From Pseudofrankia coriaricola (GTDB lineage: Bacteria; Actinomycetota; Actinomycetes; Frankiales; Frankiaceae): a DNA stretch of 38,007 nt. Both the position numbers and the translations under genes were made by a program. Shown here piece after piece: positions 1 to 11,041 of the stretch (the stretch's first letter is position 1; every line of letters starts with the position of its first letter). The stretch lies in assembly GCF_001854805.1 (NCBI RefSeq), contig NZ_MBLO01000007.1, positions 1 through 38,007 on the forward strand. Direction: 5' to 3'. The notes under the pieces were generated by a model. That model did not search any database and was not told where the DNA came from. It saw only the letters and a program-made list of their open reading frames with translations.

Positions 1-654
1 GACCTGGACCTGCGGCCGCACCGGGTCCGGGGCTGGCTCAACCGGCCGGCCGACCCCGACTTCGCGGTGAGGGCCCGCGCAGTCTGTGATCTCTACCTGA
101 ACCCGCCCGCGGGGGCGGTGCTGCTCTCGGTCGACGAGAAGACCCAGGTCCAGGCGGTCGCGCGGCGCCACCCCGACCGGCCCGAACGGCCCGGCCTGCG
201 GACACGCCGCGAGTTCGAGTACGTCCGGCACGGCACCGTGAGCCTCTACGCCGCGATGGACGTGACGACCGGCCAGGTCCTCGGCGAGATCATCCCCGGC
301 CGGAACGACTCGACGAACTTCTGCTGGTTCCTCACCCAGCTCGACCAGGCCATCGACCCGGCACTGAAGATCCACCTGATCCTCGACAACGGGTCGGCGC
401 ACACCTCCCGCCAGACCCGGGCCTGGCTCGCGGCACACCCGCGCTTCACGGTCACCTTCACCCCGAAGCACGCCAGCTGGCTGAATATGGTCGAGATGTT
501 CTTCTCCACCCTGACCCGCCGCCTCCTGCGGCGCGGGAGCTTCACCTCCCGCGAGGACCTCGCCGGCAAGATCCTCAACTTCATCGAGGTCCGCGACCGC
601 GACGCGAAGCCCTACCGCTGGACCTACACTGGCGAACTCCTCAAAGCCACCTGA
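1..654 (+). CDS. IS630-family transposase, 5' end outside window
   Basis: DDE transposase that cuts and joins the ends of an IS630/Tc1-type element. The frame is open from base 1, so the N-terminal helix-turn-helix part lies outside the window; an internal GTG at 67 is not the true start. The acidic catalytic positions are visible: D in SVDEKT, D in LILDNGSAHTS, and E after ASWLNMVE. The C-terminal half looks intact up to the TGA at 652-654, with no frameshift. Whether the whole element is active cannot be told without the 5' end. It differs clearly from the second, decayed IS630-type relic near 22.6-23.2 kb, so two subgroups of the family have visited this region. Confidence 0.9.
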   Translation, partial: DLDLRPHRVRGWLNRPADPDFAVRARAVCDLYLNPPAGAVLLSVDEKTQVQAVARRHPDRPERPGLRTRREFEYVRHGTVSLYAAMDVTTGQVLGEIIPGRNDSTNFCWFLTQLDQAIDPALKIHLILDNGSAHTSRQTRAWLAAHPRFTVTFTPKHASWLNMVEMFFSTLTRRLLRRGSFTSREDLAGKILNFIEVRDRDAKPYRWTYTGELLKAT

Positions 655-672
655 AACCGACGCAGTCACGAC

Positions 673-693
673 CCCCGCAGGACTTACGCGGGG
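673..693. repeat. Short stem after the transposase, possible IS end
   Basis: CCCCGC at 673-678 pairs with GCGGGG at 688-693 around a nine-base loop, 19 bases after the transposase stop. It could be part of the right terminal repeat of the IS630 element or a weak terminator. The left end needed for comparison is outside the window. Confidence 0.3.
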
Positions 694-963
694 CTGCACT
701 AGGGGCCGCTCGTCATCCGGATGGCGTGGCACGGCGCGGGCACGGCCTCGCGGAAGCGATCCGGCGTGCCCCGCTGCTCGGACGGTGAGTCCCCGCAAGG
801 GTTGATCGCCGTCGCATCCGCCTCGTCGCGGTCTGAGTCCGTGCCCGGTCGCCCTGTTGCGCCGTCGTGATCGTGGGAAGGCTGGGGAGGTGGGCTGTGT
901 GTAGGGCGGTGTGAGGTGGCAGATGGGATTCCAGCGCACGGCACCGAGCCATGATCCGCCATC
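694..963. other. Intergenic stretch without a convincing gene
   Basis: Between the IS630 transposase and the kinase relic I see no coding sequence with recognisable content. The missing upstream part of the kinase (glycine loop and HRD catalytic loop) is not readable here in any frame, which suggests it was deleted rather than merely frameshifted, possibly when the IS element arrived. Confidence 0.4.
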
Positions 964-1320
964 GTGATCGGGCAGCGCGGCGCGCCCTGCCTGATTGATT
1001 TCGCGCTGGCGACGACCTTCGCGGTGGTCCAGCCGGGGTTCGTGCACCACAGCGAGATCGTCGGGACGTTGCCGTACCTGGCGCCGGAGCAGACCGGTCG
1101 GACCGGTCGCCAGGTCGATGCCCGGGCCGACCTGTACGCGGTCGGGGCGACGCTGTACGAGCTGGCGACCGGCGCGCCGCCGTTCGGCGTCGGCGACCCG
1201 TTGCAGATCATTCACGGCCATCTCGCGCGGGTGCCGGCGGCGCCGTCGGTGGTGAATCCGGCGGTGCCGGCCGACCTCTCGGCGATCATCATGCACCTGT
1301 TGGAGTTGGAGAAACGCACC
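964..1320 (+). pseudogene. Serine/threonine kinase fragment (activation segment onward)
   Basis: Only the C-lobe part of a Hanks-type kinase is present. CLIDFALATTFA corresponds to the DFG region (the subfamily usually has DFD), followed by GTLPYLAPEQTGRTGR (APE motif), DARADLYAVGATLYELATG (helix F) and a tail ending near HLLELEKRT. The ATP-binding glycine loop, the lysine and the HRD loop are absent, and a stop codon lies 12 bases before the GTG at 964. The segment is closest in style to kinases fused to large AAA/ATPase regulators. Its frame runs without a stop into the diguanylate cyclase downstream, so an automatic caller would report one 744-residue fusion. I read the kinase part as a relic because no active site can form. 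Confidence 0.7.
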
Positions 1321-1506
1321 ATCGTGGACGGTATTCTGCGGGCCGATCGGATCCAGCGTGCCAGCGGGAGAGCCGTACGCCGTCCGCGCGGAGAGGTCGC
1401 CGTCGGTTCGGCGGACGGGAGCCGGGAAATCCAACAGATGGCGGCGCAGCGCCTCGGTTGGCCATGGCGCGGTCGAGCTGTCGCGGTATGCATCCAGGCA
1501 GTTACG

Positions 1507-3198
1507 ATGGGCTGGTTGGGGGGAGTGGTGGCGAGGCTCCGCGTTGTCGGGGGCGCAGTGCCAGGCCTTCGACGTTCGGCCGGTTGGTCCCACGGGCCGG
1601 GGTTGTTCCGGGGCGCGGTGGTGGGTGGCATGCTGCTCGTCGGGCTGGCAGCCGTGCTCATGGCACTGCTGGGCCCGGATTCTGTCCTGATCGCGACGGC
1701 GGTTGCCGCGCTCGCCTCTCAGGTTGCCGCCGCGGTGGCGTGCTTCTGGAGCGCTCGGCACGCAGCGGCCGGTGACCGGCGATGGCGGGTGCTCGTCGGC
1801 GTGTTTGCGGCTGGCGTGGCGGGGAGCGCCCTCGTCGCCGTGGTGACGTTGCTGAACGATGGCTCGGTCGCTTCCCATTCGACGTCGGAGTATCTGGCCC
1901 TGTTTCCCATCTACGGGCTGGCTCTGGTTGGGCTGTTATGCCTGCCCACCTACCCAGTCCAGGCCCGGGGCGAGCGTGGGCGGAGGGGTGGCACGACTCG
2001 TTGGCATGCGATCATCGTGCTGGACAGCGTGCTGATCGTCGGTTCGGTCTTTCTGTTGGAATGGGGGACGGGGCTGGAGGTGGTCGTCCGGGCGAGCGCG
2101 CCCGAACCTTCGCTGCTCTTGCTCGCCCTCGCGCACCAGGTAACTGCGCTGATCCTCGCGGCGGCTGTCCTGTTGATCGCGACCTTCCGCCGGCCGCGGT
2201 CCCCGGCGACGTTGGCGTTGCTAGGCAGCGGCCTGCTGGTCTACGCCCTTACGAACGGCGTCGTGACCTATCGCGTGGCTCAGGGCCACTACGACCTTCC
2301 CGCGTGGAGCCTGATCTCGTACGTCGTCTCCTTTCTGCTGATCGCTCTCGCCGCGTTGGTGCCGGCCCGCGCCCGAGTGGACCTGGACGGTTCGGCCCCG
2401 CCCGGCCCGCGGGCGACGTGGGCGCATGCCGCCCTGCCGTATGCCTTGCTCGGCATGGCCGGCCTACTGATTCTCGGCAGGCTGGCGGCGGGTGCACCGT
2501 TCGACTGGGTCGAGGCATATGGCACGGTGTCGTTGCTGGTCTTGGCGCTCGCGCGTCAGATGATCACCCTCGCCGAGAACACCCACCTGCTCACCGAGGT
2601 GAGGGAGCGCGAGAGGCAGCTGCACTATCAGGCGTTTCATGACCCACTGACCGGTTTGGCGAACCGGGCATTGTTCAGCCAGCGCCTGCAGCGAATGGTC
2701 GACCCCGGCGCCGATCCGAGTATTGACGGCGCACCCACTGGCCGAGAGGCCGTCGTCTCCCTTCTGTTCGTTGACCTGGACCAGTTCAAGCGGGTCAACG
2801 ACGCGTTCGGGCACGCTGTCGGCGACGAACTCCTCAAGATCAGTGCGGCGCGGCTGCGGGCCGGAACTCGCGCCACCGACACGGTCGCCCGCCTTGGTGG
2901 CGACGAGTTTGCCGTCATCCTTGCCGACGCTGGCCCAGACAGGCCAATCCAGGTCGCCGAGCGGCTCGCGACCGCGGTTCAGGCGCCTTGTCAACTGGCG
3001 GGCCAGACCTACATCCCGCGCGCCAGCTTCGGTCTTGTCTCCCTTGACTGCACCGCGCGGCGAGCAAACCCCGACACCCTGCTCCATCAGGCCGACCTGG
3101 CGATGTACACAGCGAAGCGCGAACAGACAGGCAGGCCGGTCGTATACGACCCCGACCTGACCGTCCACTTCGACCAGGACCAACCACATCGTTCCTAG
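1507..3198 (+). CDS. Membrane-anchored diguanylate cyclase (GGDEF)
   Basis: Makes cyclic di-GMP from two GTP. From the ATG at 1507 the protein is 563 residues: about 390 residues with seven or eight hydrophobic segments, a short helical stretch, then a GGDEF domain. Visible motifs are HDPLTGLANR, FVDLDQFKRVND, an intact GGDEF at residues 464-468, and RATD five residues before it, which fits the RxxD product-inhibition site. There is no EAL domain. The start is uncertain: 1507 has no good ribosome site, and GTGs at 1525 and 1528 follow a G-rich run. The frame is also open upstream into a kinase relic. The same membrane-plus-GGDEF plan recurs in the gene at 15009-17489, so the two look paralogous. 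Activity is likely; the signal sensed by the membrane part is unknown. Confidence 0.8.
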   Translation: MGWLGGVVARLRVVGGAVPGLRRSAGWSHGPGLFRGAVVGGMLLVGLAAVLMALLGPDSVLIATAVAALASQVAAAVACFWSARHAAAGDRRWRVLVGVFAAGVAGSALVAVVTLLNDGSVASHSTSEYLALFPIYGLALVGLLCLPTYPVQARGERGRRGGTTRWHAIIVLDSVLIVGSVFLLEWGTGLEVVVRASAPEPSLLLLALAHQVTALILAAAVLLIATFRRPRSPATLALLGSGLLVYALTNGVVTYRVAQGHYDLPAWSLISYVVSFLLIALAALVPARARVDLDGSAPPGPRATWAHAALPYALLGMAGLLILGRLAAGAPFDWVEAYGTVSLLVLALARQMITLAENTHLLTEVRERERQLHYQAFHDPLTGLANRALFSQRLQRMVDPGADPSIDGAPTGREAVVSLLFVDLDQFKRVNDAFGHAVGDELLKISAARLRAGTRATDTVARLGGDEFAVILADAGPDRPIQVAERLATAVQAPCQLAGQTYIPRASFGLVSLDCTARRANPDTLLHQADLAMYTAKREQTGRPVVYDPDLTVHFDQDQPHRS

Positions 3199-3357
3199 TC
3201 GGCGCCACCCGAGCGCGATCCACCAGGGACCGGACCGGCGGGCGTGTTCGCGTCGGCCTGGCTCGGGCACCGGTTCACCGCGTACTTCGGCTGCCGGCCC
3301 GGGTCTCGACCGTCTGGCCGAGGGCGGCGTGGCGACCTCGGCCGCGACTCGAGGTTG

Positions 3358-4218
3358 TCAGGTCGTCAGCATGCGAAGGAACGCCTCGGCGGCGGGGGAG
3401 CCGTGTGGCCTGCGGATCGCGGCGAGGTCGGGACTGAGGTCGGGGCGGACCCGGCGGGCGACGACGCCGTCGGTGCTGATGCGGGCATGGCGTGATCCCG
3501 AGATGAGCGTGGCGCCGAGGCCGCCGCGGACCAGCTCGATCGCGGTGCTGTGGTCCGAGCATTCCGCGGCGATGGTTGGCCGCCGGGCGAGGTTCCGGAA
3601 GAACGCGTCATGCCTCGTGCGGGTGGAGGTCCCGGACAAGGGAACGATGAGCGGCACCTCGGCGAGGTAGCGCACTGTGACCGATTCGCCGGGTGGCGCA
3701 GTGCCTTCGGGGAAGAGCGCGAGCAGTTCCTGGGTGCCGGCCGGGACGTGTGGCAGATCGGGGGGTACCTCGGTGCCGTGGATGACTCCGATGTCGCAGC
3801 GGGCGTTGCGGACGGCCTCGACGACGGTTCGGTCGTCAGTTGGCTGCTCGACCAGCAGTCGGACGCCGGGGTGACGCCGGTGGAACCGGACGACGAGATC
3901 GGCGGTCTCGACCGCGGCTGTCCGGACTCCCATGACACTGAGCTGGCCGCTGAGCAGGCCCGCCACCGCCTGGACCGCCGTCTGGGCGCTGTTCACTTCG
4001 GCGAGCGCTCGGCGCGCTGGCGTGAGGAGGGCCTCGCCTGCGGCCGTCAGGCGGGCGCCGGTCGAGTTGCGATGGAAGAGCCGAGAGCCCAGTTCCTTCT
4101 CGAGGCGCGCGACGGCATGTGAGAGGGCCGGCTGGCTCAGGTGCAGCGCGCTGGCGGCGTCGGTGAAAGTTCCGTGCTCGGCGATCGCGATGACACACCG
4201 TAACTGATGCAACTCCAC
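3358..4218 (-). CDS. LysR-family transcriptional regulator
   Basis: 286 residues, the usual length for the family. An N-terminal winged helix-turn-helix (about residues 3-60, recognition region ASALHLSQPALSHAVARLEK) is followed by a periplasmic-binding-protein-like effector domain of about 200 residues. It is divergent from the TauD dioxygenase with 97 bases between start codons, the classic layout for a LysR regulator controlling the neighbouring operon and itself. The GTG at 4216-4218 gives the standard MELHQLR opening and lies just after a good promoter, so the mRNA is probably leaderless. By context the ligand may be a sulfur metabolite, as for the CysB/Cbl/SsuR regulators, but the sequence does not show this. 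Confidence 0.88.
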   Translation of the reverse strand: MELHQLRCVIAIAEHGTFTDAASALHLSQPALSHAVARLEKELGSRLFHRNSTGARLTAAGEALLTPARRALAEVNSAQTAVQAVAGLLSGQLSVMGVRTAAVETADLVVRFHRRHPGVRLLVEQPTDDRTVVEAVRNARCDIGVIHGTEVPPDLPHVPAGTQELLALFPEGTAPPGESVTVRYLAEVPLIVPLSGTSTRTRHDAFFRNLARRPTIAAECSDHSTAIELVRGGLGATLISGSRHARISTDGVVARRVRPDLSPDLAAIRRPHGSPAAEAFLRMLTT

Positions 4219-4235
4219 GATCTATCTATATCGTG
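4216..4235. promoter_or_regulatory. Inverted repeat CACGAT-N8-ATCGTG, candidate LysR site
   Basis: A perfect 6-bp inverted repeat with an 8-base AT-rich centre covers the lysR -10 box and start codon, inside the divergent spacer. Binding here would repress lysR directly and sits 81 bases before the TauD start, a plausible distance for activation of the other side. Confidence 0.45.
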
Positions 4236-4253
4236 CATGAACCCGGGCGACAA
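4225..4253 (-). promoter_or_regulatory. Promoter of the lysR gene, leaderless type
   Basis: Read on the minus strand, TTGTCG (4253-4248) and TATAGA (4230-4225) are separated by exactly 17 bases. Six bases separate the -10 box from the GTG start, so transcription would begin at or next to the start codon. Confidence 0.55.
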
Positions 4254-4315
4254 CTTCTATTGGACGAATGGAACGTCGGAGGAGACTCTCAGAGCCCAGA
4301 ACGAAGGAGGCCGAT

Positions 4316-5161
4316 GTGGATGTTCTGCCTGTGTCAGGCGCGCTGGGCGCCGAGATCCGTGGCGTCGAGATTCGTTCCTTGGGCCGTGGCCAGATCGCCG
4401 AGGTTCGCGACCAGCTGCACCGCTACGAGGTCATCTTCTTCCGCGGGGCTCGGCTGGGGCCCGAGGAGCACCTGAAGGTCGCCGAGAGCTTCGGCGAGGT
4501 CAGCATCTTCCCCCTGTCCCGGCTGCGAGGGGCGACGGAGCCGACCCTCCAGGTGATCAGCGATGGGCCTGACAGCCCGCCCGAGGCCGACTACTGGCAC
4601 ACCGACGTCACCTGGGCGGCGGAGCCACCGAAGTACGCGTTGCTGCACGCGGAAGTTGTGCCCGAGCGTGGTGGCGACACCCTGTGGGCCTCGATGACCG
4701 CTGCCTACGACGCGCTGTCACCGACCATGCAGCGTCTGCTTGCTGGCCTGGACGTGGTGCATGACTGTCAGAGCTTCATCGAGGGTATGCGCAGGAAGGG
4801 CGTCACCTCCGATCTCGAAGTGCTCGTGGCGCGGCTGCGGGAGGCCTATCCGCCGGTCAGGCACCCGTTGGTGCGGACCCATCCCGAGACCGGTCGGCGC
4901 GCGCTTTTCCTGGGCGGTCGGTTCATGCGGCGCATCGAGGGGATGCGTGAGCACGAGAGCCGAGCGCTGCTCGACCTGCTGGCCCGGCACATCGAGGATC
5001 CCCGTTTCCAGTGCCGCTGGCGCTGGCAGCCCGGTGACCTGGCGATCTGGGACGAGCGCAGCACGAACCACCGCAGCGCCGCCGACCACTTTCCCCAGGT
5101 TCGCGTCGTGCGCCGGGTCGAGATTGCTGGCGATCGCCCCTTTTTCCAGGCCGCGGCATGA
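4316..5161 (+). CDS. TauD/TfdA-family Fe(II)/2-oxoglutarate dioxygenase
   Basis: Oxygenase of the family that hydroxylates taurine, alkyl sulfates or aryloxyacids so that sulfite, sulfate or phenol is released. From the GTG at 4316 it has 281 residues, typical of TauD. The iron ligands are H95 and D97 in YWHTDVTW and H252 in STNHRSAADH; the 2-oxoglutarate arginine is in RVVRRVEI (about residue 266). I prefer GTG 4316 to the ATG at 4268 because AGGAGG at 4305-4310 lies five bases before it and the protein then opens with VLPVSGALGAEIRGVE, the family's usual start. Its stop overlaps the ATG of the ABC receptor (ATGA). The neighbouring transporter and sulfatase suggest a sulfonate or sulfate-ester substrate, but the family is broad and the true substrate is open. 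Confidence 0.85.
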   Translation: MDVLPVSGALGAEIRGVEIRSLGRGQIAEVRDQLHRYEVIFFRGARLGPEEHLKVAESFGEVSIFPLSRLRGATEPTLQVISDGPDSPPEADYWHTDVTWAAEPPKYALLHAEVVPERGGDTLWASMTAAYDALSPTMQRLLAGLDVVHDCQSFIEGMRRKGVTSDLEVLVARLREAYPPVRHPLVRTHPETGRRALFLGGRFMRRIEGMREHESRALLDLLARHIEDPRFQCRWRWQPGDLAIWDERSTNHRSAADHFPQVRVVRRVEIAGDRPFFQAAA

Positions 5162-6726
5162 TGGGGCGCAGGAGCCGGCGCGGGGTCTTAGGCGGCGCCG
5201 TCGCGGCTGCCGTCTCACTCCTCGCGGTCGTCGCCTGCGGTGGATCCGGCGGTGGCCCGGCGGGAGCCCCGGGCGCGAACACCGACAACGGCGTTCTGCG
5301 GATGGCCTTCGACCTGAGCGGTACCGCCACCCCGGTCACGTTCGATCCCGCCGGGGGCACGGCGGCGGGCGCGCAGGTGGCGTGGCAGCTGCCTATCTAT
5401 GACTCGCTGCTGCACTACGACACGTCCGGCGCGCTCGTCCCTGGGCTGGCGACGAGTGCCACGATCTCCGACCCGTCCACTGTGACTGTCACACTGCGCT
5501 CTGGGCTGGTGTTCTCCGACGGCACGACGCTGGACGCGAACGCGGTCAAGGCGTCCATCCTCCGCAACAAGGCCGAGCCGCAGCACGGACAACTCAGCGC
5601 GGTCCTCCAGAACGTTTCCACGATCGACGTGGCCTCGCCCACGTCACTGACCATCCACCTGTCCAAGCCGAACGCGGGCGCGTTCTATGCGTTGCTCGCC
5701 GGGCCGGAGACCTTCGTCAGTCCCGCCAGCGCCGATCTGGCCCGGTCACCGGTCGGGGCGGGGCCCTTCATGCTCGCCCAGTACGTGCCGCAGCAGCGGA
5801 TGGTGCTTAAGAAGAACCCGCGGTACTGGGGCGCGAAGGACATCCACCTCGCCGAGATCGACATCGTCAGTGTCAGCGCCGGGCCTCAACAGGTGAACGC
5901 GATCAAGTCGGGCCAGGTGAACTTCAGCCTCGTCCAGCCGGCCGACATCCCGGCGATCCGCTCGGACTCCTCGCTGCGCCTGGTCACCCACACCACCGAC
6001 ACCTCGCTCCTGTGGATGCCGTTGTGCAAGTCCGAGCCGCCCCTGGACAAGCCGCTGGTCCGGCAGGCGCTCAGCTACGCCGTGGACCGGGATGCGATCA
6101 ACCAGGCGGTGCTGCAGGGCGCCGGCGAGCCGGCTGTCTCCTTCTGGCCGAAGGACAGCGTCTTCTACCCGAAGAGTCTTCCCGCGAAATACGCCTTCGA
6201 CGTGGCAAAGGCGAAGCAGCTCCTGGCCCAGGCTGGCTACCCGAGTGGCTTCGACCTCACCCTCGTCCTCCTGCCCAGCTCTCCCGTCGCGAGCCAGACG
6301 GCGCAGATCATCCAGTCGGCGTGGAAGGCCATCGGCGTCAACGTCACGATCAAGCAGTCGTCGAACTTCGTCAGTGACCTCTACATCAACCATCTCGGCC
6401 AGACCTCGATCGTCCCCGCCATCGGGACCGGTGTGGACAAGTTCAAGACCCTCACCCCCGGGAATGTCGGCGACCTCTGTGGCTACGAGAACCCCGAACT
6501 CACCAAGATCTCGACCCAGCTGCAGGGCATCGCGCCGAACAGCCCGGCCGCGGCCAGCCTCTGGGCCGACGCGCAGAGCATCATCTCCCGAGATGCCCTG
6601 GCGATCTGGCTTGACTTCCTTCCCACGGCCGCCGCGGTCAGCCCGAGCCTGGCCGACCTCAACCTCGTCACGTCCTATTTGGTGCCCGTGCCCGATTATC
6701 ACACCGTCCGTGTAGGCCGCCAGTGA
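5158..6726 (+). CDS. ABC transporter substrate-binding lipoprotein, family 5 (Opp/Dpp type)
   Basis: Extracytoplasmic receptor of a peptide/nickel-class importer, 522 residues. The N-terminus has a twin-arginine-like SRRGVLGG, a hydrophobic stretch and a lipobox ending VVAC (Cys27 counted from the ATG at 5158), so it should be lipid-anchored outside the membrane. The mature part shows the family's usual segments: an early domain (LRSGLVFSDGTTLDANAVKAS), YWGAKDIHLAEID, and RQALSYAVDRDAIN in the second lobe. The start overlaps the dioxygenase stop by four bases; ATG codons at 5158 and 5161 are both possible. Family 5 receptors bind peptides, nickel chelates, sugars and other bulky solutes. Being coupled to TauD and followed by a sulfatase, this one may bind an organosulfur compound. 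Confidence 0.87.
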   Translation: MMGRRSRRGVLGGAVAAAVSLLAVVACGGSGGGPAGAPGANTDNGVLRMAFDLSGTATPVTFDPAGGTAAGAQVAWQLPIYDSLLHYDTSGALVPGLATSATISDPSTVTVTLRSGLVFSDGTTLDANAVKASILRNKAEPQHGQLSAVLQNVSTIDVASPTSLTIHLSKPNAGAFYALLAGPETFVSPASADLARSPVGAGPFMLAQYVPQQRMVLKKNPRYWGAKDIHLAEIDIVSVSAGPQQVNAIKSGQVNFSLVQPADIPAIRSDSSLRLVTHTTDTSLLWMPLCKSEPPLDKPLVRQALSYAVDRDAINQAVLQGAGEPAVSFWPKDSVFYPKSLPAKYAFDVAKAKQLLAQAGYPSGFDLTLVLLPSSPVASQTAQIIQSAWKAIGVNVTIKQSSNFVSDLYINHLGQTSIVPAIGTGVDKFKTLTPGNVGDLCGYENPELTKISTQLQGIAPNSPAAASLWADAQSIISRDALAIWLDFLPTAAAVSPSLADLNLVTSYLVPVPDYHTVRVGRQ

Positions 6727-6748
6727 TGACGAGGAGGCTGAGGGGCAC

Positions 6749-7692
6749 GTGATTCGATTAGTGCTGCGCCGGCTGCTGGTTCTGTTACCGATGCTGTTTG
6801 TGGTCTCGTTTGGTGTGTTCCTTCTGGTCGCGCTGGTGCCGGGAGACCCGGCGGTCACCCTTGCCGGCGGCGCCAGCGCGACACCCGAGACGATCGCGAA
6901 CGTCCGTGCACAGCTCCGTCTCGACGACCCGCTGCTGGCGCAGTACTGGCACTGGCTGGCGGGGATTGCCCGGCTCGACCTCGGCCGGTCGCTGTTCAGC
7001 GGCATCCCGGTCGCCCACGAGATCGCCGCGCGGCTGCCAGTCACCCTGAGCCTGGTGATCGCCGCCACGCTGGTGGCCGTGGTCATCGGCGTGCCGCTCG
7101 GGGCCGTCTCAGGCCTGCGGCCGGGAAGCACGGCGGACGCGTCGGCGCGCGTGACCTCGAGCCTCGGGCTCGCGGTCCCGAACTTCTGGCTGGCGGTCAT
7201 CCTGGTATCCCTGCTGGCGGTCCGTTTCCAGGTCTTCCCGCCGACGGGGTTCACCCCGATCTCGTCATCGTTCACCGGTTGGGTACAGACGGTCACCCTG
7301 CCGGCGGTGGCGCTGGGACTCGCGCCGGCGGCGGGTGTCGCCCGGCAGCTGCGGCGCTCGCTGGCCGAGGTCCTGGAATCCCACTACGTCCGGACCGCCT
7401 GGGCGAAGGGCGCCGGCACGACCCGTGTCGTAGTCCGGCACGCGCTCAAGAACGCGGCGATCCCGGCGGTGACGGTCCTCGGTGTTCAGATCGGCTTCAT
7501 GCTGGGCGGCGCGGTAATCATCGAGCAGATCTTCTCCATCCCAGGGCTCGGAACCTACATGCTGCAGGGAATCACCGGTCACGACCTGCCCGTCGTCCAG
7601 GGCGTCACGCTGGTGTTCGTCGTCTTCCAGATGGCCATGAGCCTCCTCGTCGACCTCAGCTACGGGTACCTCAATCCCAAGGTGAGGGTGGC

Positions 7693-7696
<4 letters not shown>
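6749..7696 (+). CDS. ABC transporter permease, DppB/OppB type
   Basis: First membrane subunit of the importer, 315 residues with about six transmembrane segments, starting MIRLVLRRLLVLLPML as is typical for DppB. The cytoplasmic EAA loop that contacts the ATPase is visible as AWAKGAGTTRVVVRHALKN, followed by a helix and the family's IEQIFSIPGLG segment. A GTG start at 6749 follows GAGGAGG at 6731-6737 and a second G-rich run; the gap to the receptor gene is 22 bases. Its stop overlaps the next ATG in an ATGA, so the two membrane parts should be made in a fixed ratio. Confidence 0.9.
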
Positions 7697-9779
<2,083 letters not shown>

Positions 9780-9783
<4 letters not shown>

Positions 9784-10826
9784 ACGCTCCCGCGTACGCC
9801 GCGCCGCCGGCGGCCGAGATCATCGACGCACAGGTGCACTACACCCGCCGAGGATGGCCTGGGCGCACGGCGACCGTGCGCGCGGTGGACGGCGTCAGCC
9901 TGTCGATCATGCCCGCTCGGACGCTGGGCCTGGTCGGCGAGTCCGGGTCCGGCAAGTCCACAGCGGCTCGGGTGCTCCTGCGCCTGCTTGAGCCCACGTC
10001 CGGTCGCGTGTTGCTGAACGGCCACGACGTCACGGCGGTGCACGGCCGGGAACTGCGCGCGCTGCGCCGGCAGACCCAGATGGTGTTCCAGGATCCCTAC
10101 TCCTCGTTCGACCCGCTCGCGTCGCTGGCCGACAGCCTTTCCGAGGCGCTGCGGGGCCGTGCGGAGCGCGGCGCCGAGCGGCTCGCGGCCGCCGCCGAGC
10201 TGATGGCGCAGGTGGGACTGTCCCCGTCCCTCCTGAGCCGCCACCCACGGGAACTGTCCGGCGGCCAGCTGCAGCGGGCCGCCATCGCGAGGGCACTCGC
10301 GGCCGCCCCGTCGCTGGTCGCTCTCGACGAGCCGGTCAGCTCACTCGACGTGTCCACCCAGGCCCAGATCGTCAGCCTGCTGCACAGCCTGCAGGCGCAG
10401 ACAGGCCTGGCGTACCTGTTCATCTCGCATGACCTGTCCGTCGTGCGTCGCCTCAGCCACGACGTCGCGGTGCTGTATCTGGGTCGAGTGGTCGAGTCGG
10501 GGCCGGTCTCGGCGGTCTATGAACGACCTCGCCACCCCTACACCGCGGCCCTGCTCTCGGCCGTTCCTATCCCGGACCCCGCCCGACAACGATCACGACC
10601 GCGCATCGTGTTGCAGGGCGACATCCCGTCCCCGTCCAACCCGCCGTCCGGATGCCGGTTCCGGACCCGCTGCCCCTGGGCGATGCCCGTGTGCGCCCAG
10701 ACCGATCCGCCCGCCACGACAACCGAGGACGGCGTTACCACCTACTGCCATCTCCACAGCGACGGGCCACGGCTGGCCGGTGAGAGCGTCCTGACGCTCG
10801 GAGACCGACCTGACACCACCGCCTGA
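9780..10826 (+). CDS. ABC transporter ATPase, DppF/OppF type
   Basis: Second nucleotide-binding subunit, 348 residues from the ATG at 9780, which overlaps the previous stop (ATGA). Walker A is GESGSGKS (53-60), the Q-loop is VFQDPYSSFDP, the signature is ELSGGQLQR (LSGGQ 159-163), Walker B is LVALDEP (179-185) and the H-loop histidine lies in LFISHDLSVV. The C-terminal cysteine-rich segment (GCRFRTRCPWAMPVC) is the one oligopeptide ATPases use to bind a metal cluster or stabilise the tail. With the fused DppD it completes a full Opp-type importer: receptor, two permeases and two ATPases on four genes. The frame is open upstream, but homology starts at 9780. Confidence 0.9.
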
Positions 10827-11041
10827 CCGCACAGACACGCTGTCACACAGGCAGGCTTCCGCCCGCGTGCCGGCGGCCCTGACCGCTGGTGGGTGAAGCG
10901 GCGCCGGCCCGGGTCGGGCCGTCGACCGACACGGGCGTGGCCGACGCCTGACATCTCCACCAGCTGTGCGATTCCCGTGCCGGACCTCTGGACCGCGCAC
11001 CTGACCAGGAGACGCTGACCACCGGCTCCGAAGGAGAACCT

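Noticed and set aside
7279-7692. Upstream in-frame extension of the permease-ATPase fusion
   Set aside because: It overlaps the DppB permease in another frame; the ATGA overlap at 7693 is the natural start.
10905-10921. CGGCCC-N5-GGGCCG stem between the ATPase and sulfatase genes
   Set aside because: Such stems are common by chance at this GC content and there is no other terminator feature.
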